64,000 nucleotides of DNA from Salinimicrobium sediminilitoris (GTDB taxonomy: Bacteria; Bacteroidota; Bacteroidia; Flavobacteriales; Flavobacteriaceae): contig NZ_JAIVCC010000002.1 of the NCBI RefSeq assembly GCF_020866905.1, forward strand, positions 434,001 to 498,000, in the 5' to 3' direction. Every line of letters starts with the position of its first letter. Position 1 is the stretch's first letter. This document shows positions 51,798-60,585 of this stretch, piece by piece. A model generated the notes under the pieces. That model did not search any database, had not been told where the DNA came from, and saw only the letters and a list, made by a program, of their open reading frames with translations. The translations under genes and the position numbers were made by a program.

Positions 51798-52526
51798 ATG
51801 GATGTAAAATTAGCGGTGTTAATAGACGGCGACAATATACCTTCGGCCTATGTCAAGGAAATGATGGAAGAGATCGCCAAATACGGCAACCCAACGATAA
51901 AAAGAATTTACGGTGACTGGACCAAACCCCATCTTGTAAAATGGAAAAATGTGCTGCTTGAAAATGCAGTCACTCCTATTCAGCAATATGGATATACACA
52001 AGGAAAAAATGCGACAGATTCGGCTATGATCATCGATGCCATGGATATTCTTTATTCACAAAAAGTAGATGGTTTTTGTCTGGTTTCCAGCGATAGTGAC
52101 TTTACCCGCCTCGCAACAAGATTACGGGAAGCAGGAATGAATGTGATTGGAATTGGAGAAAAGAAGACTCCCGATCCTTTTATCGTAGCCTGCGATAGAT
52201 TTATTTATATCGAGATCCTGAAAAATGAGTCCAAGGAATCCAGCAAGGAAAAGACAACCAAGAAAAGTGATTATGACAAGATCACCAATAAAGTGATCAA
52301 ATTGATAGCTTCCACGATCTCTGATGTTGCCGATGATGATGGCTGGGCATTTCTTGGAGATGTGGGAAGTTTACTGCAAAAAAAGCAACCAAACTTTGAT
52401 TCCCGTAACTACGGTTTCCAAAAACTAACCCCTATGATCAATTCCATCGACAAATTTGAAATTGAATCACGGGAAAATCAAGGCAGGGGAAAATATAAAC
52501 TTATCTACGTACGTAACAAGGAATAG
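51798..52526 (+). CDS. NYN-domain ribonuclease-like protein with LOTUS/OST-HTH domain
   Basis: 242 residues. An N-terminal NYN (PIN-like) domain: LAVLIDGDNIP gives the first acidic site, and NATDSAMIIDAMDILY and LVSSDSDFTRLATRLRE give the other acidic residues, so a metal-dependent RNase is expected. A Lys/Ser-rich linker precedes a LOTUS/OST-HTH domain (about 170-240) with FLGDVGSLLQKKQPNFDSRNYG, predicted to bind RNA. The pairing is known from LabA-like and MARF1-like proteins. No operon partner. Confidence 0.87.
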   Translation: MDVKLAVLIDGDNIPSAYVKEMMEEIAKYGNPTIKRIYGDWTKPHLVKWKNVLLENAVTPIQQYGYTQGKNATDSAMIIDAMDILYSQKVDGFCLVSSDSDFTRLATRLREAGMNVIGIGEKKTPDPFIVACDRFIYIEILKNESKESSKEKTTKKSDYDKITNKVIKLIASTISDVADDDGWAFLGDVGSLLQKKQPNFDSRNYGFQKLTPMINSIDKFEIESRENQGRGKYKLIYVRNKE

Positions 52527-52532
52527 GTCCAG

Positions 52533-52556
52533 AAATGACATTTTTGACACCTCTTA
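52533..52556. repeat. Short post-CDS repeat AAATGNCATTTTTGACA, second copy
   Basis: AGAAATGACATTTTTGACACC after the NYN gene shares 16 of 18 core positions with the copy at 51667. Confidence 0.4.
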
Positions 52557-52569
52557 AATATATTGCTTA

Positions 52570-53412
52570 ATGAGAACCATTAAAAGAACCTATAAAGCGG
52601 AATATCGTCCCATAGCCGACCTTATTACCTATTCTCCAATGCCCACAAGGTCATTAAGAATGATAGATCCATTTCTTTTCCTCAACCATCATGGGCCACA
52701 AAGGTATTCTCCGGGAAATAAAGGTTTGCCTTTTGGTCCTCATCCTCACCGCGGGATGGAAACTGTTACTTTCATACTGGATGGAGACATCGCTCATAAA
52801 GATTCCGGCGGAAACAATAGCGTGATCGAGAGCGGCGGCGTGCAGTGGATGACTGCCGGTAAAGGCTTAACTCATGCTGAAGTTTCTTCGGAAAAATTTA
52901 AAGCAGAAGGTGGACCACTGGAGATCCTGCAGCTGTGGGTTAACCTCCCGGCCCGACTTAAAATGACAGAGCCAAAGTATAAAGGCTTGCAAAAAGAGGA
53001 AATTCCATTTACAACTTTCAAGGATGGCAAGGTTAAAGCTCAGGTTGTTTCGGGATGTTTGAATGATACCCAAGGGGCCTTTGAAACCTCTACAGGTATT
53101 AACCTAAGCACAATATTCTTTGAACGCGAAGGTGTTTTTACCGCCACTGTTCCGAAGGACCACAACATCCTGTGTTATGTCATTAAAGGAGAAATAAAGA
53201 TCAATGGAGAAATCATCCAATCCTTACACCTGGTAGAATTCAATAATGATGATGAAGAGCTTCAAATAGAAGCCCTGGCAGAAAGTATAGTTTTATTTGG
53301 TCATGCAGAGCCCTTTAATGAACCCGTGATCGCACAGGGGCCATTCGTTATGAACACTGTAGAAGAGATAGAACAGGCCTATGCCGATTACCAGCAGGGG
53401 AAGTTTGAATAG
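52570..53412 (+). CDS. Pirin-family cupin protein
   Basis: 280 residues, two cupin domains. The metal motif GPHPHRGMETVTFIL (about 55-69) provides two His and one Glu, with a fourth His in GKGLTHAEVS. Pirins are iron-binding; some, like E. coli YhhW, are quercetin dioxygenases. No specific role can be assigned. It is followed by a broken transposase gene. Confidence 0.9.
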   Translation: MRTIKRTYKAEYRPIADLITYSPMPTRSLRMIDPFLFLNHHGPQRYSPGNKGLPFGPHPHRGMETVTFILDGDIAHKDSGGNNSVIESGGVQWMTAGKGLTHAEVSSEKFKAEGGPLEILQLWVNLPARLKMTEPKYKGLQKEEIPFTTFKDGKVKAQVVSGCLNDTQGAFETSTGINLSTIFFEREGVFTATVPKDHNILCYVIKGEIKINGEIIQSLHLVEFNNDDEELQIEALAESIVLFGHAEPFNEPVIAQGPFVMNTVEEIEQAYADYQQGKFE

Positions 53413-53491
53413 TTTCCGGTTCCAGTTGCCAGTTGCTAGTTGCCCTTATTTTAAATGTGAAATCTTAGAACCTGCCTCCCGAACCTTGACT

Positions 53492-54050
53492 ATGACAAAC
53501 AGGTTTCGGAACAAATATCGTATTACCACAACCAAACTGCAGCATTGGGATTATGCTTGGAATGCAGCATATTTCGTAACAATTTGTACAGCAGAAAGAA
53601 AACCATATTTTGGTTCAATATCATTTGTACAAAAGGAAATGATATTGTCAGATATTGGCCGCATTGTATTTGACCTATGGCAATTAATTCCTGAAAATTT
53701 CCCATTCGTCACATTAGATGAATTTGTTATAATGCCCGACCAATTCATTGAATTATTGTTATTAATAAAAATGGCGGTTGTAATGTTGGTAGAGACGTGA
53801 TTAATCGCCCCTCTATCATTAACAATACGAATTCGGGTGGGGTTACAGGAAATAAAATCCCATTTTGCACGACAATTTACCCCGGATCACTCGATGGTTC
53901 AAAGGGCGATCAACCTTTGAATGCAGAAAGAATAATGAACATTTTCCTTGGCAGCCCAGGTTTCATGACTATATTATTCGTAACCGGGAATCACATGAAC
54001 GGATAGCAAATTACATTCGGAATAATCCATTGAATTGGGACCAACACTAA
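53492..54050 (+). pseudogene. REP-associated tyrosine transposase (RAYT), frameshifted
   Basis: Three reading frames carry consecutive parts of one Y1_Tnp/RAYT protein. The first (from 53492) starts MTNRFRNKYRITTTKLQHWD; the second, around 53750-53855, contains GRDVINR and SGGVTGNK; the third, to 54050, contains DNLPRITRWFKGRSTFECRK and ends IANYIRNNPLNWDQ. At least two frameshifts separate them. The HUH motif expected in MPNHxHG reads MPDQFIEL, so the catalytic histidines are gone. RAYTs mobilise REP-type palindromes; this copy must be inactive. Confidence 0.85.
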
Positions 54051-54090
54051 CTAAAAAATCCTGCTTATTCAGCAGGATTTTTTAGTTAGT
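54046..54090. terminator. 20-bp perfect hairpin spanning two stop codons
   Basis: Bases 54046-54065 pair perfectly with 54071-54090 around a 5-nt loop. The arms contain the RAYT stop codon on one side and the ccsBA stop on the other, and A/T-runs on both strands make it a bidirectional terminator. Confidence 0.85.
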
Positions 54091-57000
54091 TCTTTTTCTT
54101 TTTCTTCTTCTTAATATAATCTGCAGTTAGCCTGCTTCGGTTACTCTTTTTATAATATTTGGTAAACCTCCAATAAGAGACTGCTCCTAAAAGTGCTACT
54201 ACAGCAACCGAATAATATATGAAATCTGGTGTAATTACTTTATCTCCGCTGGCATATGAGTGCAATCCGGAGAGGTAAAAATTCACTCCGAAATAAGTCA
54301 TCATAATACTTGCAAAGGAAATCACCGCCATAAAATTAAATAACCAACGGCTTCTCATTCCCGGCACCAGGCGCATATGGATTACAAATGCATAAACCAT
54401 GATACTAACCAAAGCCCAGGTTTCCTTTGGATCCCAACCCCAGTAACGACCCCAGCTTTCATTCGCCCATTGCCCTCCCAGGAAGTTACCAATGGTTAAC
54501 ATCACCAAACCAATAGTGAGAGCCATTTCAGTAATTATGGTTATCTCCTTAATAGTAAGATCCATTCTCTTCTTGTTCTTCTTTGTAGTGAAGATCATAA
54601 GAAGTAGTGCCACTGCTCCAAGTATCATCCCCAGGGTAAATGGACCATAACTACCAACGATCACCGATACGTGGATCATGAGCCAGTAGGAGTCCAGTAC
54701 CGGCTGTAGATTAGCTATTGAAGGATCCATCCAGTTCCAATGTGCTATCATAAGAATCATGGCAGTCACAAAGGCGGTAGATGCAATTGTAAGGTAGCTT
54801 TTTCTTCCAAAGAGCAACCCAAAGAGCATCGTCGCCCAGGCCACATAGATCATGGATTCGTACGCATCACTCATGGGAGCGTGCCCGGAAATATACCAAC
54901 GGGCAATAAGCCCCGCAGTATGTAAGGCAAAGAAGATAATTATAGATACTGTACTCAACTTAATTAAGGCCCGTATAATTTTACTGTCCTTAAATATCTG
55001 CACGATCACAAAAATTAACATAAGTACCCCTGCCAGCATATACATCCAGAAGAGATTCCTAAAGACGTCGTATTTATTGTAAAGGATCTCTGTCTCTATC
55101 TTTTTTTCTGAAGGGATAACTTCCTCTCCAAATTTCTTTTGAAAACCTTTGATACTGCTCAACAACTCGTTTGCCTGAGCATAATCTCCGGTTTCCTTAG
55201 CAATTTGCAGCGCATTAAAATACATTGGAAGGATCTGCCTCGTATATACTGAGTCCATTCCTTTAAAACCTGCTTCGGCAGCTTCGGGGTAGGAAACCCA
55301 TTTGTTGTTCTCATGCTCCGGGATTGGAAAAATTCTTAGGATCTTCCCCTGCAGGGCGTTATAGAGGAGATTCACCCGCCTGTCGGTCTCTATAAAGTCT
55401 TTTTCAAATTGATTGGGTACCGAAGCCATATAAGCTCTTTCCAGGTAAGGCCCCAGCTTGTAATTTCCTTCACGATCGAAGAAATTGGTAAGAGCAAGAT
55501 GTTTTTGATCTTCTGGAACTCCAACAATATGTCTAATACTATCGTTATCCTTCTTAACATTAATAATGGGGACATTGTACCAAACTGTAGGATTTTCTGT
55601 CATGGAGACCATTACCTGGTCTGATGTTAAACCTTCGTAATCATCGCTTTTGCTCAACTTCCGGAGTAACTCTGAAGAATAGGTATTAATTGGTTTCATC
55701 CTTCCGCCTGCATCCTGCACCACAAGACGTCCAAACGCTGCAGCATGTTCTTCAGAAACTACATTGGCTTTAATAATGGAATCTATTCGTGCTTTTGGAA
55801 CCGCCAGCGGATTTTCATGTGCGTGTTCATCTTCTTGTGCCAGGCCGGTGCCAGAGACAAAAAGAATCATTAAAACGCTAAGGAGTTTGGCTTTCTTTTT
55901 CTTCACCTTTTCAAGCATTTGTTTAAGCTCTCCAAAACGGGAACCTTTGGCAAACAAGATCCACATTAGACCTATATATAGTAGTGTATATCCGATATAA
56001 GTGATCCAGGTTCCCCAAAAATCATGGTTAACCGAAAGTACTGTACCTTTTTCATCGGGATCAAAAGAGGCCTGGAAAAAGCGGTAACCTTCATAGTCAA
56101 GCACATGATTCATGAAAATATCATAGTCAAAAGTCTCCTCTTCGTCAATAACTGTGACTTTACTTTTAAAAGATGAATAACTTTTTTCTGTTCCCGGATA
56201 TCTATCGGCAATAAAATCGTTCAACTTAATGGAGAATGGCAGTTCATATAGTTTGGACCCGTATTGAATATAAAATTCAAGTCCCCCAATGTTCAGTTTT
56301 TTAGGATCATTTACAATACCCTTACCCCCTAGTAACTTCACGGTTTCTGATTCTCCCGCAGTAGTGATACGCACAACCGCTGCGTCCTGCTGCCCTTCGG
56401 TCTTTTCCTCGGTAGGGACCACATCATATTTTCCCCGTATTACAGGATCTGGCAGAACAAATTGCATACCCGCCATATTGTACAGGGAGCGCAGTAGCAG
56501 GGTTTGAACAGAATCGGCCGCTACTTCACCCTGCAGTTGATCGGCCATTCTCATGTAGGTTCCTTCAAAAGGAGAAGAAATAGAATATTCTCCATTTTCA
56601 AGAGTAATATTTATTGCACCTTCGGTAGGTTTGTTCAAGGCAAAAAGCACGTTGTGGATATTACTCACCTCCCCTTCCTTAATGTAGTGGTCGTGCCTGT
56701 CTCCACCTCCCGCTTCTACAATTTTAAGATAATTTTCTCCCTCGGGATCCTCCACAAGACCTTCTTCGGCACCATGGATGTAATCTATGATCTCAAGCTT
56801 TACCGGCTGCCCGTTATAATCTGTATTAAAAGTAAACTCATTTGAAGCCCCAGGAGCCAAAAGAACATCCTCTTCAACCACCCTACGGCGGGGTTCACCA
56901 TCGATCTCCCCGTCTATAAAGGTGGTCAAAAATGTCTTTTCTGAAAGGAACGTATTTTCTGTTGCTCCTTCCCTTATGGGCATCATTCCTTCATAACTAA

Positions 57001-57295
57001 TATACCTTGTTACAAAGGCTCCCACCAGGATGAGAATAAAAGAAAGGTGCAGTAGTAGAGATGACCACTTTTCTTTTTTATGTAACCCGTATCTAAAGAT
57101 ATTTCCAACAAAATTGACGACAAAAAAAGCCATAATCACCTCAAACCAAAGGGCATTATAAATCCAGACTTTTGCTGTTGCTGTACTGTAATAATTTTCA
57201 ACGAAAGTTCCAATCCCAAGGGCCAGGGCAAAGACAATAAAAAGAAAGGCCATTAACCGGGTGGAAAAGATGATAGAAGCTATTTTTTTCTGCAT
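54086..57295 (-). CDS. ccsBA: Fused cytochrome c biogenesis protein ResB-CcsA (CcsBA)
   Basis: 1069 residues. The N-terminal ResB-like half (about 1-475) has three to four membrane helices around a large periplasmic domain. The C-terminal CcsA half (about 730-1040) has the heme-handling WWD-type stretch WANESWGRYWGWDPKETWAL and flanking histidines. A middle periplasmic domain (about 500-720) links them. The fused system II protein attaches heme to apocytochrome c at the outer face of the inner membrane; natural fusions are common in Bacteroidota. The tail is Lys-rich. Alone on the minus strand, with a terminator. Confidence 0.92.
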   Translation of the reverse strand: MQKKIASIIFSTRLMAFLFIVFALALGIGTFVENYYSTATAKVWIYNALWFEVIMAFFVVNFVGNIFRYGLHKKEKWSSLLLHLSFILILVGAFVTRYISYEGMMPIREGATENTFLSEKTFLTTFIDGEIDGEPRRRVVEEDVLLAPGASNEFTFNTDYNGQPVKLEIIDYIHGAEEGLVEDPEGENYLKIVEAGGGDRHDHYIKEGEVSNIHNVLFALNKPTEGAINITLENGEYSISSPFEGTYMRMADQLQGEVAADSVQTLLLRSLYNMAGMQFVLPDPVIRGKYDVVPTEEKTEGQQDAAVVRITTAGESETVKLLGGKGIVNDPKKLNIGGLEFYIQYGSKLYELPFSIKLNDFIADRYPGTEKSYSSFKSKVTVIDEEETFDYDIFMNHVLDYEGYRFFQASFDPDEKGTVLSVNHDFWGTWITYIGYTLLYIGLMWILFAKGSRFGELKQMLEKVKKKKAKLLSVLMILFVSGTGLAQEDEHAHENPLAVPKARIDSIIKANVVSEEHAAAFGRLVVQDAGGRMKPINTYSSELLRKLSKSDDYEGLTSDQVMVSMTENPTVWYNVPIINVKKDNDSIRHIVGVPEDQKHLALTNFFDREGNYKLGPYLERAYMASVPNQFEKDFIETDRRVNLLYNALQGKILRIFPIPEHENNKWVSYPEAAEAGFKGMDSVYTRQILPMYFNALQIAKETGDYAQANELLSSIKGFQKKFGEEVIPSEKKIETEILYNKYDVFRNLFWMYMLAGVLMLIFVIVQIFKDSKIIRALIKLSTVSIIIFFALHTAGLIARWYISGHAPMSDAYESMIYVAWATMLFGLLFGRKSYLTIASTAFVTAMILMIAHWNWMDPSIANLQPVLDSYWLMIHVSVIVGSYGPFTLGMILGAVALLLMIFTTKKNKKRMDLTIKEITIITEMALTIGLVMLTIGNFLGGQWANESWGRYWGWDPKETWALVSIMVYAFVIHMRLVPGMRSRWLFNFMAVISFASIMMTYFGVNFYLSGLHSYASGDKVITPDFIYYSVAVVALLGAVSYWRFTKYYKKSNRSRLTADYIKKKKKKKN

Positions 57296-57320
57296 CGAGG
57301 GGTTGTTTTTTTAAACCCTG

Positions 57321-57328
57321 CAAAAGTA
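57321..57328 (-). promoter_or_regulatory. TAnnTTTG (-7) element before ccsBA
   Basis: TACTTTTG on the minus strand lies about 25 nt before the ATG. Confidence 0.4.
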
Positions 57329-57410
57329 AGGAATTTATCAGGAATTAAGATTTTATTAATACTACATTTTCTCTCCTGCAGCAGCAGCCATCGGAGTTAA
57401 AGAAATTTGG

Positions 57411-57418
57411 TATTTTTG
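57411..57418 (+). promoter_or_regulatory. TAnnTTTG element at a probable leaderless start
   Basis: TATTTTTG ends only 4 nt before the ATG at 57423, so if used as a -7 box transcription would start at or next to the ATG. Confidence 0.4.
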
Positions 57419-57422
57419 CCGT

Positions 57423-58190
57423 ATGACAGAAATTGTACTTTTGGGAACAGGCAATGTTGCTACACATCTTTTTAAAGCTTTTACAGCTGCGGAAGAAATA
57501 CATGTCAAACAGGTCTACAATCATTCTGATAATACCCTCGACTTCTTCAGAAATAAAACTGAAGTGACCACAAAAATTTCTGAACTCACCTCTGCCCATA
57601 TTTATATACTGGCTCTTAAAGATGATGTCATTCCTGAAGTTGCCGCAAAACTTCAGCAAAAAGATGCACTGGTAGTTCATACTTCGGGTTCTGTTGCTAT
57701 TGATGCCCTGGTCGACTGCCCCCGAAGAGGAGTATTCTATCCGCTCCAGACCTTCTCTAAGGACAATGAAGTAAATTATTCGCAGATCCCGTTTTGCCTG
57801 GAGGCCAATTCTTCCAGTGACCTGGAGTTACTTAAACAGGTTGCGGGAATGATCTCAGGGAAAAGCTATGAGATCTCTTCAACACAAAGAAAAAAATTAC
57901 ATCTCTCGGCCGTTTTTGTGTGCAACTTTGTAAACCACCTGTACGCAGTTGGGGAACAGATCTGTCAAAAAAGTGAAATTCCGTTTGAAATTTTGAAGCC
58001 CCTCATTGCAGAAACTTCAAGGAAAGTCCAGCATGCATCCCCGGCAAAAGTACAAACGGGACCGGCCATAAGAAATGACCGCTCTACAATTGATGCTCAT
58101 TTACAACTCCTGGAATCTTCAGAAGAAAACCGGGAAATCTATAAACTCTTAACTTCAGCAATTCAAACCTTCCATGGAAAAAAGCTATAA
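57423..58190 (+). CDS. DUF2520 Rossmann-fold protein (NADP oxidoreductase-like)
   Basis: 255 residues. A GxGxxA-type nucleotide motif LGTGNVATHLFKAF opens the protein, followed by ALVVHTSGSVAIDAL and GVFYPLQTFSKD, typical of the DUF2520 and pyrroline-carboxylate-reductase-like group; a helical C-terminal dimer domain follows. The reaction is unknown. It heads a seven-gene plus-strand cluster and overlaps the KdsC-like gene by 17 nt. Confidence 0.82.
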   Translation: MTEIVLLGTGNVATHLFKAFTAAEEIHVKQVYNHSDNTLDFFRNKTEVTTKISELTSAHIYILALKDDVIPEVAAKLQQKDALVVHTSGSVAIDALVDCPRRGVFYPLQTFSKDNEVNYSQIPFCLEANSSSDLELLKQVAGMISGKSYEISSTQRKKLHLSAVFVCNFVNHLYAVGEQICQKSEIPFEILKPLIAETSRKVQHASPAKVQTGPAIRNDRSTIDAHLQLLESSEENREIYKLLTSAIQTFHGKKL

Positions 58191-58686
58191 AGAATTCCTT
58201 AGCCAGATAACAACATTCATTTTTGACGTAGACGGGGTCCTTACCGATGGATCCATTCAAATAAGCAGCAACGGCGATCTTCTTCGCACCATGGATATCA
58301 AAGATGGATACGCGATGAAATATGCGAGGGACAAAGGGTACACCATCTGCATCATCTCTGGCGGAAAAAATGAAGGCGTACGCCTCCGTCTTAAAGGTCT
58401 GGGAATTACAGACATTTATTTGGGCTGCCCAGACAAGGTGGAGCAAATGAAAGAATTTTTTGAGGTTTACGATATCAATCCCGAAGAAGTGCTATATATG
58501 GGAGATGACCTTCCGGACTTATATGCAATGAAGAAAGTAGGGCTCCCCTGCTGCCCACAGGATGCTGCGCCCGAGATAAAGGAAATTTCCCGCTATGTAT
58601 CTCACAAAAAAGGCGGAAAAGGCTGCGTAAGAGATGTCATAGAGCAGGTTTTAAAAGTACAGGGCAAATGGAATGACCACAAATGA
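58174..58686 (+). CDS. kdsC: KdsC-like HAD phosphatase
   Basis: 170 residues, the size of KdsC-type C0 HAD phosphatases. Nucleophile motif FIFDVDGVLTDGSI, then ISGGKNEGVR and GDDLPDLYAM (Mg-binding). It is expected to dephosphorylate KDO 8-phosphate or a similar sugar acid, but KDO genes are not adjacent, so the substrate is not proven. It overlaps the SMR gene by 4 nt. Confidence 0.85.
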   Translation: MEKSYKEFLSQITTFIFDVDGVLTDGSIQISSNGDLLRTMDIKDGYAMKYARDKGYTICIISGGKNEGVRLRLKGLGITDIYLGCPDKVEQMKEFFEVYDINPEEVLYMGDDLPDLYAMKKVGLPCCPQDAAPEIKEISRYVSHKKGGKGCVRDVIEQVLKVQGKWNDHK

Positions 58687-59009
58687 ATTGGTTCCTCCTC
58701 ATTATCGCAGGACTCTTTGAAGTAGGGTTTGCAACCTGCCTTGGAAAAGCCAGGGAAACAACCGGCAGCACCTCCTTATGGTGGATGGCAGGTTTCTTTG
58801 TCTGCCTTAGTGTAAGCATGGCCCTTTTATACAAAGCCACTCAAGCCCTTCCTATTGGTACTGCTTATGCTGTATGGACCGGAATTGGGGCTTTTGGTAC
58901 GGTTTTGATCGGGATCTTTGTTTTTAAAGAACCTGTTCATTTTTGGCGGCTGTTTTTCCTTTTTACACTTATAGCTTCGATCATAGGGCTTAAATTCGTT
59001 TCAGCTTAA
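58683..59009 (+). CDS. SMR-family transporter (SugE/Gdx-like)
   Basis: 108 residues with four membrane helices. The membrane glutamate in IIAGLFEVGFATCLGKA and the following polar/aromatic pattern match SMR; the length and helix-1 sequence resemble Gdx/SugE guanidinium exporters more than EmrE. It sits between KdsC and UbiA with a 4-nt overlap on one side and a 3-nt gap on the other. Confidence 0.88.
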   Translation: MNWFLLIIAGLFEVGFATCLGKARETTGSTSLWWMAGFFVCLSVSMALLYKATQALPIGTAYAVWTGIGAFGTVLIGIFVFKEPVHFWRLFFLFTLIASIIGLKFVSA

Positions 59010-59012
59010 TCC

Positions 59013-59933
59013 ATGCCTGTAGTTGCATTTTTGAAGCTGATTAGGCTTCCGAATCTTTTGATGATCATTCTCACGCAGGTACTGGTAAAGTATTTCCTGT
59101 TTGAGCCTTTTAATATTGAGACAGTCCTTGACCATTTTAGTTTTTCTCTGCTCGTTCTTTCCATGATCTCTCTGGCTGCCGCCGGGAATATCATCAATGA
59201 CATTCAGGACATAGCGGCCGATAAGATCAATAAGCCTCATAAGTTGATCATTGGACAAAAGATTTCAGAAAAAATTGCCTGGAACTGGTTTATAGCTTTG
59301 AATATCATTGGAGTGGGAATAGGTTTTTACCTTAGTAATATTGTTGGCAAACCTTCTTTCGTTGCACTTTTTATCCTGCCGTCTGCTTTCCTTTATTTCT
59401 ATGCTACCCAGATCAAGGGAACTGTCCTGGTTGGGAATCTTGTGGTAAGCGTGATGGTCGCCATGATCATTGTCATGGTGGGAATTTTTGATCTCGTGCC
59501 GGCAATCACCCCTAAAAATCTCTCTACTCAAAAAGTAATTTTCTTGATCCTTGTTGACTATGGCATTTTTGCTTTTTTAGTGAATTTTCTTCGGGAAATG
59601 GTGAAAGATCAGGAGGATATAACCGGCGACTACAATGCCGGTTACAACACCCTACCTGTACTGCTTGGCAGGGGCAGAACCAACTTTATCATTTTTATAA
59701 TTGCCCTGCTACCACTACTGGGAGTGCTTTATTATTTATATACGTACCTTTATGAAAGCCACGCTGCCATGCTTTACATCATGTTTGCCGTGGTAGGCCC
59801 ACTCCTTTATTTTCTGGTAAAAATACTGGGAGCCGAGACAAAAAAAGATTTCCACCACCTTAGCCTGGTGTTTAAATTAATCCTGGCCGCAGGTATATTA
59901 TCCATCGGCCTTTATAGATTTGTATTACTATAA
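59013..59933 (+). CDS. UbiA-type prenyltransferase (DGGGP-synthase-like)
   Basis: 306 residues with about eight membrane helices. The two aspartate motifs that bind prenyl diphosphate are NIINDIQDIAADKINKPH and KDQEDITGDYNAGYN. In Flavobacteria such genes are often named geranylgeranylglycerol-phosphate geranylgeranyltransferase because of likeness to archaeal lipid enzymes, but the true acceptor is not shown. It is not a menaquinone MenA by context, since no men genes adjoin. Confidence 0.85.
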   Translation: MPVVAFLKLIRLPNLLMIILTQVLVKYFLFEPFNIETVLDHFSFSLLVLSMISLAAAGNIINDIQDIAADKINKPHKLIIGQKISEKIAWNWFIALNIIGVGIGFYLSNIVGKPSFVALFILPSAFLYFYATQIKGTVLVGNLVVSVMVAMIIVMVGIFDLVPAITPKNLSTQKVIFLILVDYGIFAFLVNFLREMVKDQEDITGDYNAGYNTLPVLLGRGRTNFIIFIIALLPLLGVLYYLYTYLYESHAAMLYIMFAVVGPLLYFLVKILGAETKKDFHHLSLVFKLILAAGILSIGLYRFVLL

Positions 59934-59934
59934 T

Positions 59935-60522
59935 ATGTTACAGGAAAAACTAAAAGACCATCATATCATTCTTGCTTCAGGTTCTCCCCGCAGGCAACAA
60001 TTCTTTAAAGAACTGGAGATTGATTTTGAGATAAGACTAAAGCCGGTAAAAGAAGAATATCCTTCAGAATTAAAAGATGTAGAGATTACTAATTACCTGG
60101 CAGAACTCAAAGCTGCAGCTTTTGACGGGGAACTTTCTACCAGGGATATCCTTATTACCAGCGACACCATTGTGTGGCACGAAGGAAAAGCCCTGGAAAA
60201 GCCTACAGATCCTGCCCAGGCACTGGAAATGATCAAAGCTCTTTCGGGAAAATCGCATGAGGTCATTACCTCTGTTTGCTTTAAAACGATTGAAAAGCTA
60301 CGAACCGTCCATGCGATCACTCGAGTTACCTTCAGCAGCCTGGAAGAGGATGAGATCAAATATTACATAGATAAATACAGACCTTTTGATAAAGCCGGGG
60401 CTTATGGTATCCAGGAATGGATTGGCCTTATTGGTGTAGAACATCTTGAAGGCAGTTATTTCAATGTAGTAGGCCTGCCCACTCACCTGGTGCACCAGAC
60501 CCTGCGGGAGATCGCTGAATAA
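59935..60522 (+). CDS. maf: Maf-family nucleotide pyrophosphatase
   Basis: 195 residues from ATG 59935, 1 nt after the UbiA stop; a frame start 5 codons earlier overlaps UbiA and is less likely. ILASGSPRRQQFF (substrate loop), ITSDTIVWHEGKALEKP and YIDKYRPFDKAGAYGIQE define Maf. These enzymes hydrolyse dTTP/UTP or modified nucleotides, preventing misincorporation. Confidence 0.93.
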   Translation: MLQEKLKDHHIILASGSPRRQQFFKELEIDFEIRLKPVKEEYPSELKDVEITNYLAELKAAAFDGELSTRDILITSDTIVWHEGKALEKPTDPAQALEMIKALSGKSHEVITSVCFKTIEKLRTVHAITRVTFSSLEEDEIKYYIDKYRPFDKAGAYGIQEWIGLIGVEHLEGSYFNVVGLPTHLVHQTLREIAE

Positions 60523-60585
60523 TTTTCAGCTTAATTTCAGCATCCTAATCCTAAAAAGTATCTTTACAAAAATTCATTTTCAGGA

